Below, in pieces: positions 9,657-22,300 of a stretch of DNA of 64,000 bases (the first letter of the stretch is position 1; each line of letters opens with the position of its first letter). Source of the DNA: Microvelia longipes. Taxonomy: Eukaryota > Arthropoda > Insecta > Hemiptera > Veliidae. Where the stretch lies: positions 37,061,030 to 37,125,029 of the forward strand of contig JACMZG010001908.1 in the NCBI GenBank assembly GCA_018340805.1, written 5' to 3'. The translations under genes and the position numbers were made by a program. The notes below the pieces were generated by a model. The model did not search any database. It had not been told where the DNA came from and was given only the letters and a program-made list of their open reading frames with translations.

Positions 9657-12576
9657 AATACGAAAATGCATGTAAAATAAAGAGAAAAATTACAAAATAA
9701 AGAGACAGATTTTTATAAGGCAGTAAAAGAAACGATCTCACTAAACTCTGTGACTTTTTACTTTTACTATTTATATCATTCTGTTACTTTTAGACTTGTC
9801 TTATATTTTTATACCTTAGCGGACTTTACTTACCCAAAAAATGCTCATGAATAATCTGCTACCTCATCCTCTCAAACTTAAACAGTACAACTCTACCAAA
9901 AGGCTATAAATCCCCCAAAAAAGAGAGCCCTCTCCTTTTTCCCCTCTTAACAACTGGTTCCCGTTTTTCCCTAACAGCAATAACTATATAGTATAAAAGT
10001 TAAGTTTTTATTACAAGATTCAAGAAAAAAAAAGTTTTTTTTTTACTTTTTTATTTACTGGTAAAATAAAAAGAGTAATATTTAGAAGTTTAATAGAGTT
10101 TTCTTTTTTCATAACAAAGAAATGGGGGAAAATTATAAAAGCATCTTTTTTTATATTTTGAAAAGAAGTTATGAATCGGTTCATGGTAAAAATTGTAATA
10201 AAATAAATGTGAAAAATTTCTTATTTTTTGTCATGTAAGAATAATCATAAAATTGTAATACAACAAATGCAGTATTCATAAAGAAATTGTAAAAGTACTT
10301 AATGTATAAATAATCAATCTGAAAAAAGATCATATGCTAAAACATTACCAGAAATACATTAAAAGTCAGGGAAATTCTGTTGAACTCAGTATTGTAGACA
10401 ATGAAAGCATTTTAAAATTTTCTACTGCATTTTTACAGCTATTGTTAAACAAGAGCACGTACCGAAAGAAGTACCCAATAACAATACTCAATCTGCTCAC
10501 AGCTGTTTAATGAACCAAACTTGAACCAATAGAGACTAAATAACAGCTGAACATAGTAGATTGTCATTAGAGAATTGCAATAACAGTCCTCCACCCACTT
10601 TCTCTTAGGCAAATACAGAATTTAATTTAAAAAAACTATTGGGTTCTACCAAACTAGATGGGTAAATAAAATCACAGCAGAATGTTTCAGTGGTATTCCC
10701 AAGTAACAATAAAAATAATTCTATTAAGAAAGTATGATAACATACGAAATATAATGAAATTAAACGAAGCAATTTAATGAGTTGTCTTTATCTTAAGAAG
10801 TTAATTAAGACATTATGATAATTTCTCAACAAGAAAACATAAAATTGTTCTGCTAATCTAACCATATAGAAGCAGTTTACTTTCAACTAATTAAACCTAA
10901 TCTTTCACTTCAAGCCAATCTATAACTTAAATAAAAATTGAATAATAATTTAATTCAGTCTAACAAAACCAAACAATCTTGTTTTATAAAGGAAGCATTA
11001 AAATTACGGTCAGTTAAACTATTGATATTGGATTAGCAACAGGTTAATATAATAAACATTATAACAGACAAATATTACTCTCGAATAAGAGCTATCAAAT
11101 TTTGTGGTTAAAACATAAATCATATTAGATAGAATACGGATTAGAAATTTCATAACAATATGACAAGTAATGTTAAACCGCAATCATTCCCACCGCCTTT
11201 TTGATATTTTGACTGATATTAGATTTTAATGCTTAACATTATAGTTGAATGTGTTAACAAGTGTTCAAGAGATACGCAAGAATAAAATAGAAGAAAACTA
11301 TAGTATTAAAAAGAAAGATGAAAATAAATTTTATCAATAAAATCTTTTTAACTACGGTAAAAGCAAAGAGATACATAAGTATACTCTTTGTGCAGTAGAG
11401 TATACTTCTACTATAAAAGGTATAATCTGAAATGATGATTTCACCATTATATAATTCATTTTTTTCGTTCTTCGTGGTGCATAAGATAACCGTCACTAAG
11501 CTGAAATAGCTAATGTTTTTTGGATTTACTTGGCCCAGTCAACGTACTTAATACGATCAAAACGTTATTGTTGCATGGTTGGGGTCGAATATAACATAAT
11601 ATTTTAAATTTTTACTTAAATTTAGGTAAATCATATTGATGAATACTTTTTACATTCCTTTCCCTTTTTTTTCAAGGTAAAATTTACTGATTATACCACT
11701 TTTCTTTTTTAAAAAAAGTTGGTGATAAAAAAAAACTTTTTTTCTTTTTACTAATCCTGTTTTCTGCTTCTTATCCTCTTTTAAGAAAAGATCCTACAAG
11801 TTTAAAAAGAAAAAAAATGCTCTCTCTAATTAAGTGGAACTGAGTTTCCTCAAGTTTTTCCTTCTTTTTCATACTACAGTTGTTTATCAGTCTTTCTTTT
11901 TTATTTCTTTTTTGCATAAATCCTTCAGAAGTACTTCCTAAACCCCTACTCCATTCCTTTTTTTTCTATCCATGTCTCATTTTTTTCTTGTGATCTTAAA
12001 AGATTGTTTTCAACGTCAAAGAAATCTTTATCTTGGGTAAACCTATAAAAGGTAACTCTTTACCTTTTGTTCTTTTCCTTTCAGTTACCCTCTTTTGTAC
12101 TTTTTGTATAATAATAACCATAAATTTATATTAATAAACTGGTAATAATGATAAGTAACTCTCTAATAAACACAAAATAAAAGCAACAAGACAAAAAATA
12201 ATAAAGAAGAAAGTAAATACAAACTTCAAAGAAAATAAACAGTTCTTTAATCTTGAAAATTGGTAGAAAAATGTTATATCAATAAAATATTTACTTATTT
12301 TTCTATTTTTTTACTTCAATAAATTTACTGTTTATATTTTTATATTTCTTATTAGAATTTAATATATTTTATTTATGTTAAAAAATTATTAAATTACACC
12401 ATCAGTTGGAGATTCTAAAAAATATTTTGTGTACACGGTGACACGCTTCATTTATTATTTTATATTTATTTTTTTATGGTTATCAAAGACAGATGGCATT
12501 TATAAAGATGCTCTGGTTTCTTTAATATCGAGGTTTTGGAGGTACCTGTTGCAATTATTAAAGAGGTTACTGTAAG
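9657..12576. other. AT-rich DNA without recognisable genes
   Basis: Pyrimidine-rich stretch at 11640-12080 and otherwise A/T-rich. A minus frame at 11254-11496 is low-complexity and hydrophobic. An exon-like stretch at 10438-10521 was considered and not accepted. Confidence 0.5.
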
Positions 12577-12671
12577 TTGAAGAATCAGGTACCATCAATA
12601 CTTGCTGTGAGATATGAAGTCCAAGGATATTCATATCCAACAGCAAGTATCCACGGTACCTGATTCTTCAA
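12577..12671. mobile_element. Hairpin (foldback) element, copy 2
   Basis: A second copy of the hairpin at 1681-1805, with arms TTGAAGAATCAGGTACC and complement and an inner TACTTGCTGT/ACAGCAAGTA pair. The flanking word AAAGAGGTTA is shared with copy 1, so homology extends beyond the stem. Confidence 0.75.
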
Positions 12672-14680
12672 TTGTATCTGTTGCACTCTTACAAAACTAA
12701 ACCATGCGAAAATTTATTAATATTTTCAGCAACGATGATCTATTTTAAGCTATTAGGTGCAGGATAAAAATCACAAACATTTTTTTTTAATTTTACCCAT
12801 AGTGATAAAAAAACTACCTAATGCTGTGGCTTACATATAAAATTCTTAAAAAAACGAAACATAAAAAATCGCTTTACGATGCAAAAACAATAAAATATTA
12901 AGGTTTTAAATAAAGTCTATTATTGTAAGGGTCAGAGCGGTCCAGGATTGATTGGCTATTAATTTGCTCAGAGGGAGTAGCAAAGGAGTGGGCAGAAAAA
13001 GAAAATAAGAGTCTAAAGTTTTCCCAGTAGATTGTTTATACAGAAAATTGTTATTTTTGGGACAGTTAAGGTTTTTACAATAGAAGGGTCTTTTTTTCTA
13101 TTATTATATTTTTTAAGGATAAATGTGTTTCCATTTGTATATCTGACGAGGAATATTGGTCGCCATTGTTACAAAAATATATTACGGTATTGTAATATTC
13201 ACGAGTGTGTGTTGAGTGAATGACCGGTGAATTTTTATTTTTATTTTAAAAGGATTCAGCATTGAGAGACTTAAAATTAGAGTTAGGGGATAACAGGAAA
13301 TGTGCCCTTTTTTAAACGTAAGAGTCAAACTCGAAATAAAAGCAAATAAAAATAGGCCTAGAAGCTCACCCTGAGCCACACAAAGTTTTAACAGATAAAT
13401 TGATTTATTTACTTAAAGCTATAGAAAAAAAGTAAAAACGATAAGGATGGGTAAATGTTGAGTAAAACATTGTCGTATTTATTTCCCTAGCTTGACTTGA
13501 AGCAACAACTTTTCTCCCTCCCTTTATCCAGGACTCAGCTTCAAGCTTAACAAACCAAGCAATTGTTGATTTTTCTACCACAATTCTCCCAGAAAGAATA
13601 AAAATACAAACATTTTTTCAGGAAAAACGTTAAATTAACAAAAACAATAAAATAAACGTAATTCTTTAATAATGTAATTAAACGTTTTTTTTATCTAAAT
13701 AAGTATTTCCTTTTCTATTTCAAAAATCAAGATAACGTATAAATATAAGTAATACACGTGTTAACAAATAAACATAATAAATTGCTGATTAAGACAGTAA
13801 GAAAAAAAATTAATAAGTTTAATAATCAAAAATATTAGTAAATAAGACGGACTATATAATAAGGCTTCGATATTTTACGTAAAATCCTATTGTTACGTTA
13901 GATTACACAATATTATTAAAAAGATAAGATAAGGATCTAATGTGAAAAACTATTGTAGATACAATGTTTTTATTATTATTTAATGATATGGAAATATAAG
14001 TCATGGACGAATAATCAGAAAAATGTTTTTTCTTTAAACATGGTAGTAGAACATAAAATAATATTTAGATAAGAAATATTTAATAGTGCAAGAAGATGAA
14101 AATCTAATAGAAGAAACATTATTTATAAAAGGAAATTTATAGATAAAATAGTATAAAACAATAGATGAAAATTCATTTACATACTATTTTTTAAGTTTTT
14201 CCTATAAGTAATTTCATTTTTGAAAAATCAAAAAAGGGATGTTTTGTAAGACTAAAAACAATAAGATGTTTTTCAGACAATTTTTAACAATTTTAAATAA
14301 TCTTTATCTAACATCTCATTATAAGAGTAATTCTTTGTAAAAAATAAATAAAGTTTTCTTTAAAAATGTTTGTATTTAGAAAAGAAAAACATTTATAAAG
14401 GTAATACAAAACAATAGCAACACCAGCTTTGTCTTATCATAAATAAGTTTTAATTACTCTAATCAAAGCCGGTTTTGGGTTTTAATGCCATCAGTAGTGC
14501 CACGGTTTTGGCACTCATTACAATAAAACGTTAATTTGGGACAGAGTCATGGATCTAAACCCAAAGTATTTCTTTTAAATCAAAATGAAGTAATTTTGCA
14601 GAATAAGAACATTTATTGATTTATACTGTAGATTCAGCATGTTGCAGATATATCAAATTTTAAGCAAGCACTAAACACAT
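12672..14680. other. AT-rich DNA without recognisable genes
   Basis: No family resemblance in the short frames at 13032-13223 (+) or 13182-13379 (-). Nothing else was seen. Confidence 0.5.
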
Positions 14681-15142
14681 TTAAGTATACCCAAACTTGT
14701 TATAGTCATACTCCCAAACTTGTTAAATACAGTTAAGTATTTTTATAGTCATACTACTTAAGTTTAAGTACAACCCAAACTTGTCATAGTCATACTAGTT
14801 ACCCAGTTATAGTCATACTATTAAAGTATACCAACTTATATTTGTCATACTATTAAGTTACCAAACTTGTATAGTCATACTAGTTAAGTATACCCAACTT
14901 TTTTAAGTCATACTATAGTTAAGTGTACCCAAACTAGTAATTGTCATACTAGTTAAGTATACCCAAACTTGTTATATCATACTAGTTAAGTCATACCCCA
15001 AACCTAGTTAAGTATACCCAACCTATAGTCATACTAGTTAGTATACCATATAGTCACTAGTAAGTATACCCAACCTTGTTATAGTCATACTAGTTAAGTA
15101 TACACAAACTAATTATTATCATACTAGTTAGGTATACCCAAA
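14681..15142. repeat. Tandem repeat of about 34 bp, degenerate
   Basis: The unit is approximately TACCCAAACTTGTTATAGTC followed by ATACTAGTTAAGTA. It occurs about 13 times with frequent small indels and substitutions. Confidence 0.9.
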
Positions 15143-18136
15143 TAAATGAACAGTTATGTTATCCTTAGTATAATTATAACTTTAAAACGAAGCCACGTTT
15201 TAACGGAGTGAGGTAAGAAAAACGACAAAGTTAAAATTTAACTATGCTTGATTTACTTTTAAAACTATAATGCTAGAAGAAATGGGGCTCAACAAATAAA
15301 TGCTTTAAACGTACCCTATTAAAACCCCAACAAGGAAAAATTTGAAGTAAACCATTTACACAGTCTTACATAAACCCTCATGTAATCTTATTTACATTAA
15401 CTAAATTAAATTAAAAACCTTTAGTACAAGTTTCTGACTATAATACATGTATTGTTTTAAAATATTATGTAATACTATATTGTTACACATATTAGAAAAC
15501 ACAAAATACATATTAAAAAGGGTCTCACAAAATAATTCAAAGAAGGAGCCTTTTCTAATAAAATGGGTGAAAATGTTCATTATTTAATGAATTAGTTTTA
15601 ACTCCTTGTTCTTTAATACAGCTATACTTAAGCTAATGTAATTTTCTTTACCTTTGTCTTTTGTTAGACCTTATATACTCTAACTCTTTCTCTTTTATGT
15701 TTTTAGCGTGTCTTTGCACTATTAATTTAGTTAACTGTTTGTTATAAACTCACATATAGTTTATTAAACACTCCCCTCATATATGGATTTTCTCTTTATA
15801 ATAAGATAAGCAATTTTTATTTGAAACTAAAACACGAGTTAGTGATGGTAGCGAAAAGCTATACATTATTTTCTATAGACTCATATTTGTTTAGAATTAA
15901 AACCTATTTAATGTTAATAATTAGCAAGATGAAATCATAATCACATGGAAAGATTCCTTTATTTTTAAGGGTAATGTTTTATAATTAAATAAAAGAAATA
16001 TTTGTAGCCATTGAACAATAGCTAGTCCAGCATTTGGAGAGAATTGGGAACAGATTTAATCGTCGAAATAACATTGACGTAATTGATAAGCTTAGAAAGT
16101 CTTGAATAAGTTAATACAAAGTTCTTTAATGGAGTTCACGACAGCAGCCTCTTTCACAAAGGAAAATAGTTACGGTGCAACAGTAATCTCAAGAATATTC
16201 AACATATTTTTTAAGCTTAAATCTATTTTCCCGTGGCAACTCTAGAGTCAAATTTTGAGTTTTATATAAAGTAAAACCCTTTCTTTTGAAGTAATTCAAG
16301 GTTTATATATTGGCATGGCACTTTTTGTCACTTAGTCGTCTCACTTTGTCGTGTATGGGAAGAGTTTTTAGTTTGTTTCACTTGTTTTTGGGTTTGTTCC
16401 ATACAGAGTTTGCCACTGAGTGTTGAGGGGCAAACACTTGTTGCACTGAGCCTTTTACAGGACTAATCGCCTTACTCCCTTTACACGCACTTCTATCTCG
16501 AAACTTTCTGTCTCTACAACTTTCTGTATAATATATTTTTCTACTCTCCCTTTTTAGTTTACTTTTAAAAAGAAAGACAGCAGTATTGTGCTGCAAAAAA
16601 ATTCTTACTAGCATACATAAACTTTTAGCACCCTTAGACAACAAAATAAAAGGAAAAAGTTAGCAGTTTTTTACGAACTACTGAGCCAAGTAAAAGCTAT
16701 GATTCATAGTAAGTTCTAATTGACCTTGCCTGGAAATATGATCAACCTCAAACAACCTCATCACACTTATTTTCTGATAAAAAATTGGTAAACAGTGATA
16801 TGAAAAGAGAAAATGATATGAGATAAAATATAAGACCATATGGTCTTAAATGTTTAACTACTACTAAGATTAAAAAGTTACCTGGACACTAAATGAAACA
16901 TTTTAGTTTTTAATATGTCTAGCTCACAAAATCGTCAAATGAAGGGTAGGACGTGAGTTTCTAAGCATAATATCTAATCGGAAGACTCATCAGTATAATT
17001 TGCTGAGCATGTATAAACAATTTTAAGGTTCTACAAAAAATAGTGACAGTGCAATTTGGGAAATACAAAAAGGGTCCGGGCACCAAACCCTTAATATATC
17101 AACTTCTGTAGCTTAGTTCGTGGGTCATGTTACCGGCAACAAAATGTCTTGTTATAGAGGAGACTGTTATACCTTGTGGACAATTTTTTCCATCAACAGC
17201 AAAAAATTCACAAGTTTTGTTTTTTTCTGTTCTGTTACAACAATAATTAATTGCTTTCAAATTAAAGTTAAAGTTAACAGTTTATCGACAATGCCGGCGA
17301 CAGCTAAGTAAAAAAACTATGAGGCAGACGTAATAGATTTGTCCAGAGGCTGGTGTCCGATATTTTAATTAATTATTAATAACATTTCTTATGCATACCA
17401 ATAACTTAGTTTAATATAACTCATATAACTTATACTTTAAGCTCAATAACATACGCTGGAGTATTATTGAAAACTAAAGTTTTTTAACCTTCAACTTATA
17501 CATAAAGTGTTTGCTCATCAATAATTTAGGCCATCAAACTAACTTATAAGTTAGTTTGATATTATTTCAAAATATTGCATTATTATTAACGATAAAACAT
17601 ATTTCAAGCATGCAAATTATTTAGCATAGGATAAATTGTAACTTTTATACATGCGTGTTAAAATATCAACTTAATTATTTAATATGTTTTCATTATAATT
17701 TTATTAAATTAATATTTAATATATCTTTCTAAAAGCTAGAAAATTAATTATTAAAAACAAATTTCAACAGAATGACATAAAAATTAAATAATTTATTAAT
17801 TTCGAAAAACTCTCTTCTAATTTTAATAATGAATTACCATTTATATTAAAGATAAAAACCTCGATCGTTATTTTTAATTAATTATTTATACATTTATTAA
17901 GTTAAAATATTTTTTAATATAATATTCTATTCTATAATTAAAATTTAGAATGACGAAGAATATAATAATTAAATATTAAAGGTTGGTGTAGTACTTGAAC
18001 TGAAGGGCCCACTCTCTAGGCCGCAAGTAAGACAAGAGTTTTCCTACAATCAATAACTATCAATTTTGATAAAATAACTTTCTAGTTAGAAAATAAGATT
18101 TATCAATATTTAATCGGAAAAAGTTTTTCAGTCATA
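15143..18136. other. AT-rich DNA without recognisable genes
   Basis: Contains the 28-bp palindrome at 17533-17560. The frames at 16378-16644 (-) and 17120-17311 (+) have no recognisable domain. Confidence 0.5.
17533..17560. repeat. Perfect 28-bp palindrome
   Basis: ATCAAACTAACTTA followed immediately by its exact reverse complement TAAGTTAGTTTGAT, with no spacer. Confidence 0.9.
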
Positions 18137-18262
18137 TTATATTATATAAACATGCAGATAAAATCGGGTACGGGGTACCTCGGAACATTTCCTCATCACA
18201 ATGGATTCGCTAAGCTTATCCATCCTACTTCTCTGACACACATGAATAAACAGAGACAATTA
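18137..18262 (-). pseudogene. Coding-like, GC-richer remnant of unknown family
   Basis: A minus-strand open frame of about 41 codons crosses a patch richer in G+C than its surroundings and reads CQRSRMDKLSESIVMRKCSE and then VPRTRFYL before running into AT-rich DNA. It lacks a convincing start or splice site. It could be a transposon scrap or an exon; no family is claimed. Confidence 0.22.
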
Positions 18263-18439
18263 TTTAAGGATTTCTAGAGCTTAAACTTTTTTTTTAATTT
18301 TCATATTTAATAATAGAGCAAACAATAAATGTTAAAAATGTGAGTTTATACATTTATAATAGCTTCAGAAGCTGGTAAGAAAAAAATCAATTGATTGCAC
18401 TCTGGCTAAGTTGCTAGCGCTACAACACGGTTGTCTGAA

Positions 18440-18983
18440 TATGAGCTATTACAAGGCTTCCCTTAAGTCAAATTATGTGTTATTACAATGCTACCCTCTT
18501 TAGTTAACTTATGTGTCATTACAATACTTCCCCCTTAAGTTTAATTATTTGCCTTTAAGTGAAATTATGCGTCAGTACAATGCTACCCCCTTAAGTGCAA
18601 TTATGTATCATCGCAATGCTTTCTCCTTAAGTTTAATTATTTGCCTTTAAGTGAAATTATGTGTCAGTACAATGCTACACCTTAAGTGCAATTATGTATC
18701 ATCGCAATGCTTCCTCTTAAGTTTAATTTTTGCCTTTAAGTGAAATTATGTGTCAGTAACATGCTACACCCTTCAGTGCAATTATGTATCATCGCAATGC
18801 TTCCTCCTTAAGTTTAATTATTTGCCTTTAAGTGAAATTATGTGTCAGTACAATGCTACCCCCTTAAGTGCATGTGTCATTACAAAGCTTCCCCTTTTGA
18901 GTCAAATTAATTTGCCGTTTAGTAAAATTATGTGTCAATACAATGCTACCTCCTTAAGTTAAACTATGTGTCATTACAATGTT
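18440..18983. repeat. Tandem array, units of about 31-36 bp, left part
   Basis: Repeats of the type CTTAAGTnnAATTATGTGTCA followed by TTACAATGCTnCCCC. Sub-types alternate (ATTATTTGCCTTTAAGTG, ATTATGTATCATCGCAATG), so higher-order units of about 90 bp appear. Length and sequence vary between units. The open frame that can be read across 18750-18962 merely reflects the repeat. Confidence 0.85.
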
Positions 18984-19368
18984 CAAAAAGTCTATTGTCA
19001 TTCAACAGAAATCATTTATGAGGATTATTTTAAACAAAAAAAAGTTAGAACACTCAGAACCATTATTTAAAAAAATGTATATATTAAATGTAGACCAAAT
19101 GATACAGGCTGCGTACTTAACTCAAGTACACAAAAACATGAGTAGTATAGAAGTATTACTACATGGTATTAATACGAGAAGTATGGCATTACAATTGTTG
19201 ACAGTTCCATACTGCCGCACTAGCACTGCTCAAAGGCACTGGTACTACCAAGGGATTGTGTGGTTCAACAACCTTCCTCAAGAAATTAAATTATTGGAAA
19301 AAACTAGATAATTTTAAAAAGCATATAAAAGAATACTTAATAAAAAAACCTCTGTAAATAAAGAATTT
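18984..19368 (+). pseudogene. LINE reverse transcriptase C-terminal remnant
   Basis: An open frame at 18979-19311 (110 residues) starts at an ATG partly supplied by the flanking repeat, so that start is accidental. The recognisable part is the region after the RT core: QQKSFMRIIL, then EPLFKKMYIL, then HGINTRSMALQLLTVP, RTSTAQ, and YQGIVWFNNLPQEIKLLE. These match the usual LINE series (QKK-IRII, EPLFK-L-IL, -NTR-----P, RT, G---WN-LP-EIK). The frame ends early at an A-run near 19296-19301. The next frame reads DNFKKHIKEYLI to a TAA near 19357, the expected last helix, so a one-base indel splits the true C-terminus. All catalytic RT motifs are missing because of 5' truncation. Confidence 0.8.
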
Positions 19369-19666
19369 ATAACTATTAAATAATATATCATAAATTAAAT
19401 TGATTGATAAATGATAATAATAATAAATATTAAATTTATTAATATTATAAATTATATAATATAATTTAAAATATAATTACAAACCAAATTAGTGTTAAAA
19501 ATGTAAATAAATAAACAATAAAATATAAATTATAGGTAAATATTATAATTATAAAAGTGTAATATTAAGTCAACGCCTGTTCAGCTCAGGCTAGGGGCCA
19601 TCATGAACAGGCTAATCTTTTAAATAATTTACTTTGTAATTTTAATTAATTTATTTAATAAATAAT

Positions 19667-19694
<28 letters not shown>
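18984..19694 (+). mobile_element. 5'-truncated non-LTR (LINE) retrotransposon with poly(A) tail
   Basis: A 0.7-kb insertion inside a tandem array. It carries only the end of the second open reading frame, a 3' UTR with a hairpin (CCTGTTCA/TGAACAGG, about 19579-19613) and a pure A run from 19672. The word AATGTT occurs at 18978-18983 just before it and at 19695-19700 just after the A run, and array units resume directly. This fits target-primed insertion with 5' truncation. Because the tail is A, the duplication could include one or two further A's. The clade was not determined; the C-terminal words resemble CR1/Jockey-type LINEs. Confidence 0.85.
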
Positions 19695-19696
<2 letters not shown>

Positions 19697-19697
<1 letters not shown>

Positions 19698-19766
19698 GTT
19701 TCCCTTTTCAGTCAAATTTATTTGCCATTAAGTCAAATTATGTGTCATGACAATGCTTCCCTCTTA
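19697..19766. repeat. Tandem array, right part beyond the LINE insertion
   Basis: About two more units (TTTCCCTTTTCAGTCAAATT, then TTAAGTCAAATTATGTGTCA, then GACAATGCTTCCCTCTTAA) continue the array interrupted at 18983. Confidence 0.8.
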
Positions 19767-19769
19767 AAA

Positions 19770-20870
19770 TATTTGTAAACAAAAAAAATCTCATAATATG
19801 AAGAATATTTCAAAGACAAATTAGATCAAACATAATTATAATTTTAAATTTACCAAACTTGTCACCAAACAATATATCTTATTGTTATTTTATTTAAATT
19901 TGTCTAATATTTATTCTTTTGTTTTTAAAGAAATATTCAAAGAAAATGAAGGAAAAAATGTAAATAACAGAAGACAAAACAACACATAAGAAATAAATAA
20001 CATATAAACTATAAATGTTTCATGTAAAAAACAGTGGCTATTTAAAATAACATAATAGATATAAATTGCCTTTAAAAACTTAAACATTATACAACTATAG
20101 AACTTTTTAGTTGTATAAAAAACACGTATTATACTCATACGTGTATAATTGTTTCCAATAGTTTTTAAAATTCAATATTATTGTTCCAATAACAACAAGA
20201 ACACAATTACAAATGTACAACAATTATTATTTTATTTACGATATCTTCTCTTCTTTTATTCTCCATTTACTTTAATCTGATTTATTACGCAATTATACAG
20301 CTTTTTTAAAAGACCTAATATCTTTTATTGATATCGATATCACTAAAGAAAATTACTCTGAATTGGACATTAAAGCAACTTATTGTCTTCATAGTACATA
20401 TACTATGAAAATAAAATATACACTAAAAGTAAAAAATAAACTTAAGGGAAATATTTTACTGTCTACCAGTTTTAAAACAAAGTATTAAAAAAATGGTTCT
20501 GCTAGTAGCGCACGGTGCATTAACCCTTTAAATGAGTTGTTTTTACTCATTTTTTTCTGTATATTTTTTAATGTCCCATTCTACAGTAAACAATGAATAA
20601 AAGATGTCCTATGCCTTCTTTTTGTACAGTTAAAGACAGACAGACTTGCAGACAGATATCTTCACAAGATACTAATTCATTTTGATAAAATGTATAATAG
20701 AATAAGAAAAAGTTTTTCCTCTTGTCTCACTTCATTTATTTTTTGTTTTCTTTAATGTCTTATTTTCTTTAAGTTAAGAAAGTAAAGGAAAAAAGAAAAT
20801 TATGGTTTAAGCAATGGATAATATAAACAACAAATTTACTTTATTAAATGAATAAATAAAATATTTACAA
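19770..20870. other. AT-rich DNA without recognisable genes
   Basis: Only low-complexity frames (19911-20138 on the minus strand). A GATATCGATATC palindrome lies near 20330. Confidence 0.5.
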
Positions 20871-20872
20871 TA

Positions 20873-21034
<162 letters not shown>

Positions 21035-22157
21035 GCCCGTTTAGGTATTCACCCTGCGGGAACAACCTTGGGTGGGTCACATCTACTATGCTCAATGTAA
21101 AGCTAAAGTTGGCGAAATCTTTTTTCATAAAATTTTTATTTATAAAAACTGAGAGCAATATATATTGAACCAAATAACCAGAATCCATATTAACGTAACA
21201 TAATCGTTTTGAAATTGCTTTATTTGGGATTCAATATAAGAGGCGTGTTCAATATAAAAAAGTTATTATTACTCACATAATCACCTGCTATAGAAGCACA
21301 ATTCTACAGAAGACCAGTAGAGAAAACAATCAAGACTTACCTGTAACAAAACATAAACAAATGAAAAATTAAAATTCGTCTTAAAATAATACATATTCAA
21401 TAATTTACCAATTCAGCAAATAAATTGAAGAAGAAATGTAAAAATAGTGTTAAATTAAGGCAACGAAGAGTTTTAAGTAAAATATATAGTAAAATAAATA
21501 TTAGAGGGGTGGAAGAGTTGTTAAACAAATCCATTATAAAAAATAACAAATTAAAATAATAGTATACCGAACAAGTATAATGTATTATGCATAAGATATA
21601 TCTCACCATCTACATAAATGTGTAGTATATTTAAAATATATATATAGGGAAAAAAGAGGGAGTTGGAATTTTTTTAAATAAATAATATCTTATATAGAGT
21701 AGGTAGAGGGGGAGGTGTGTATAATGTATAATATAATATTAAAATACATTTTTCTCTGTATATAAGTGTGTTAAAGCTATTACATATAACAGCAATATAA
21801 ACCTTAACCCTCCTCGTATGATGTAATTTGTAAACATTATCTTTTTTTTAGACTTTTTAAAAATATATATTTTTAAAAATAGGTATTGCGTAAAAAAGGT
21901 GAATGTTTAGAAGAGTGGGATGGGGAGTTATTCTAATATGTAAGTAGGTAAAAAATAAAAAATGGAATAATACATTATATGAAAACTCATTTCTGCAAGA
22001 AGAGACTAAAACATAATGGAGCTAAAAAGAAGAAGGAGAGGATGCTTGCATAATTTATATATAAACATTTAGGGAGGGAGGGGGTAGTTACTCATGTATA
22101 ATATAAACTAAAGTTGCACATATAAAGCAAGAGTTTTCAGAAGGGATGTCTTTCTAA

Positions 22158-22300
22158 CCCCTAAAGATCGATGTGGCGCAGAGTGTTTCCAAGGGGGCAC
22201 CGCAAGGTTCTGTTGTTGCTCCTCAGAGGTTTTTAGGCTTTATTCAAATTATTAAGTTTAACATAATGCCACCCCCTCTACACTTCTCTCAGAGAGTCTT
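22158..22300 (+). pseudogene. Fragment of a non-LTR reverse transcriptase
   Basis: One frame reads SVSKGAPQGSVVAPQRFLGF. KGAPQGSVxxP is the conserved block of LINE-type reverse transcriptases just before the catalytic FADD box. The frame is open only from about 22158 to 22319, and neither the preceding nor the catalytic blocks were found nearby. It is therefore an old, decayed fragment. The host family cannot be told. Confidence 0.5.

Noticed and set aside
10438..10521. Exon-like frame after TTTTTACAG reading IVKQEHVPKEVPNNNTQ
   Set aside because: At 27 codons it is short, with no support other than a common acceptor pattern. Chance is likely in this much sequence.
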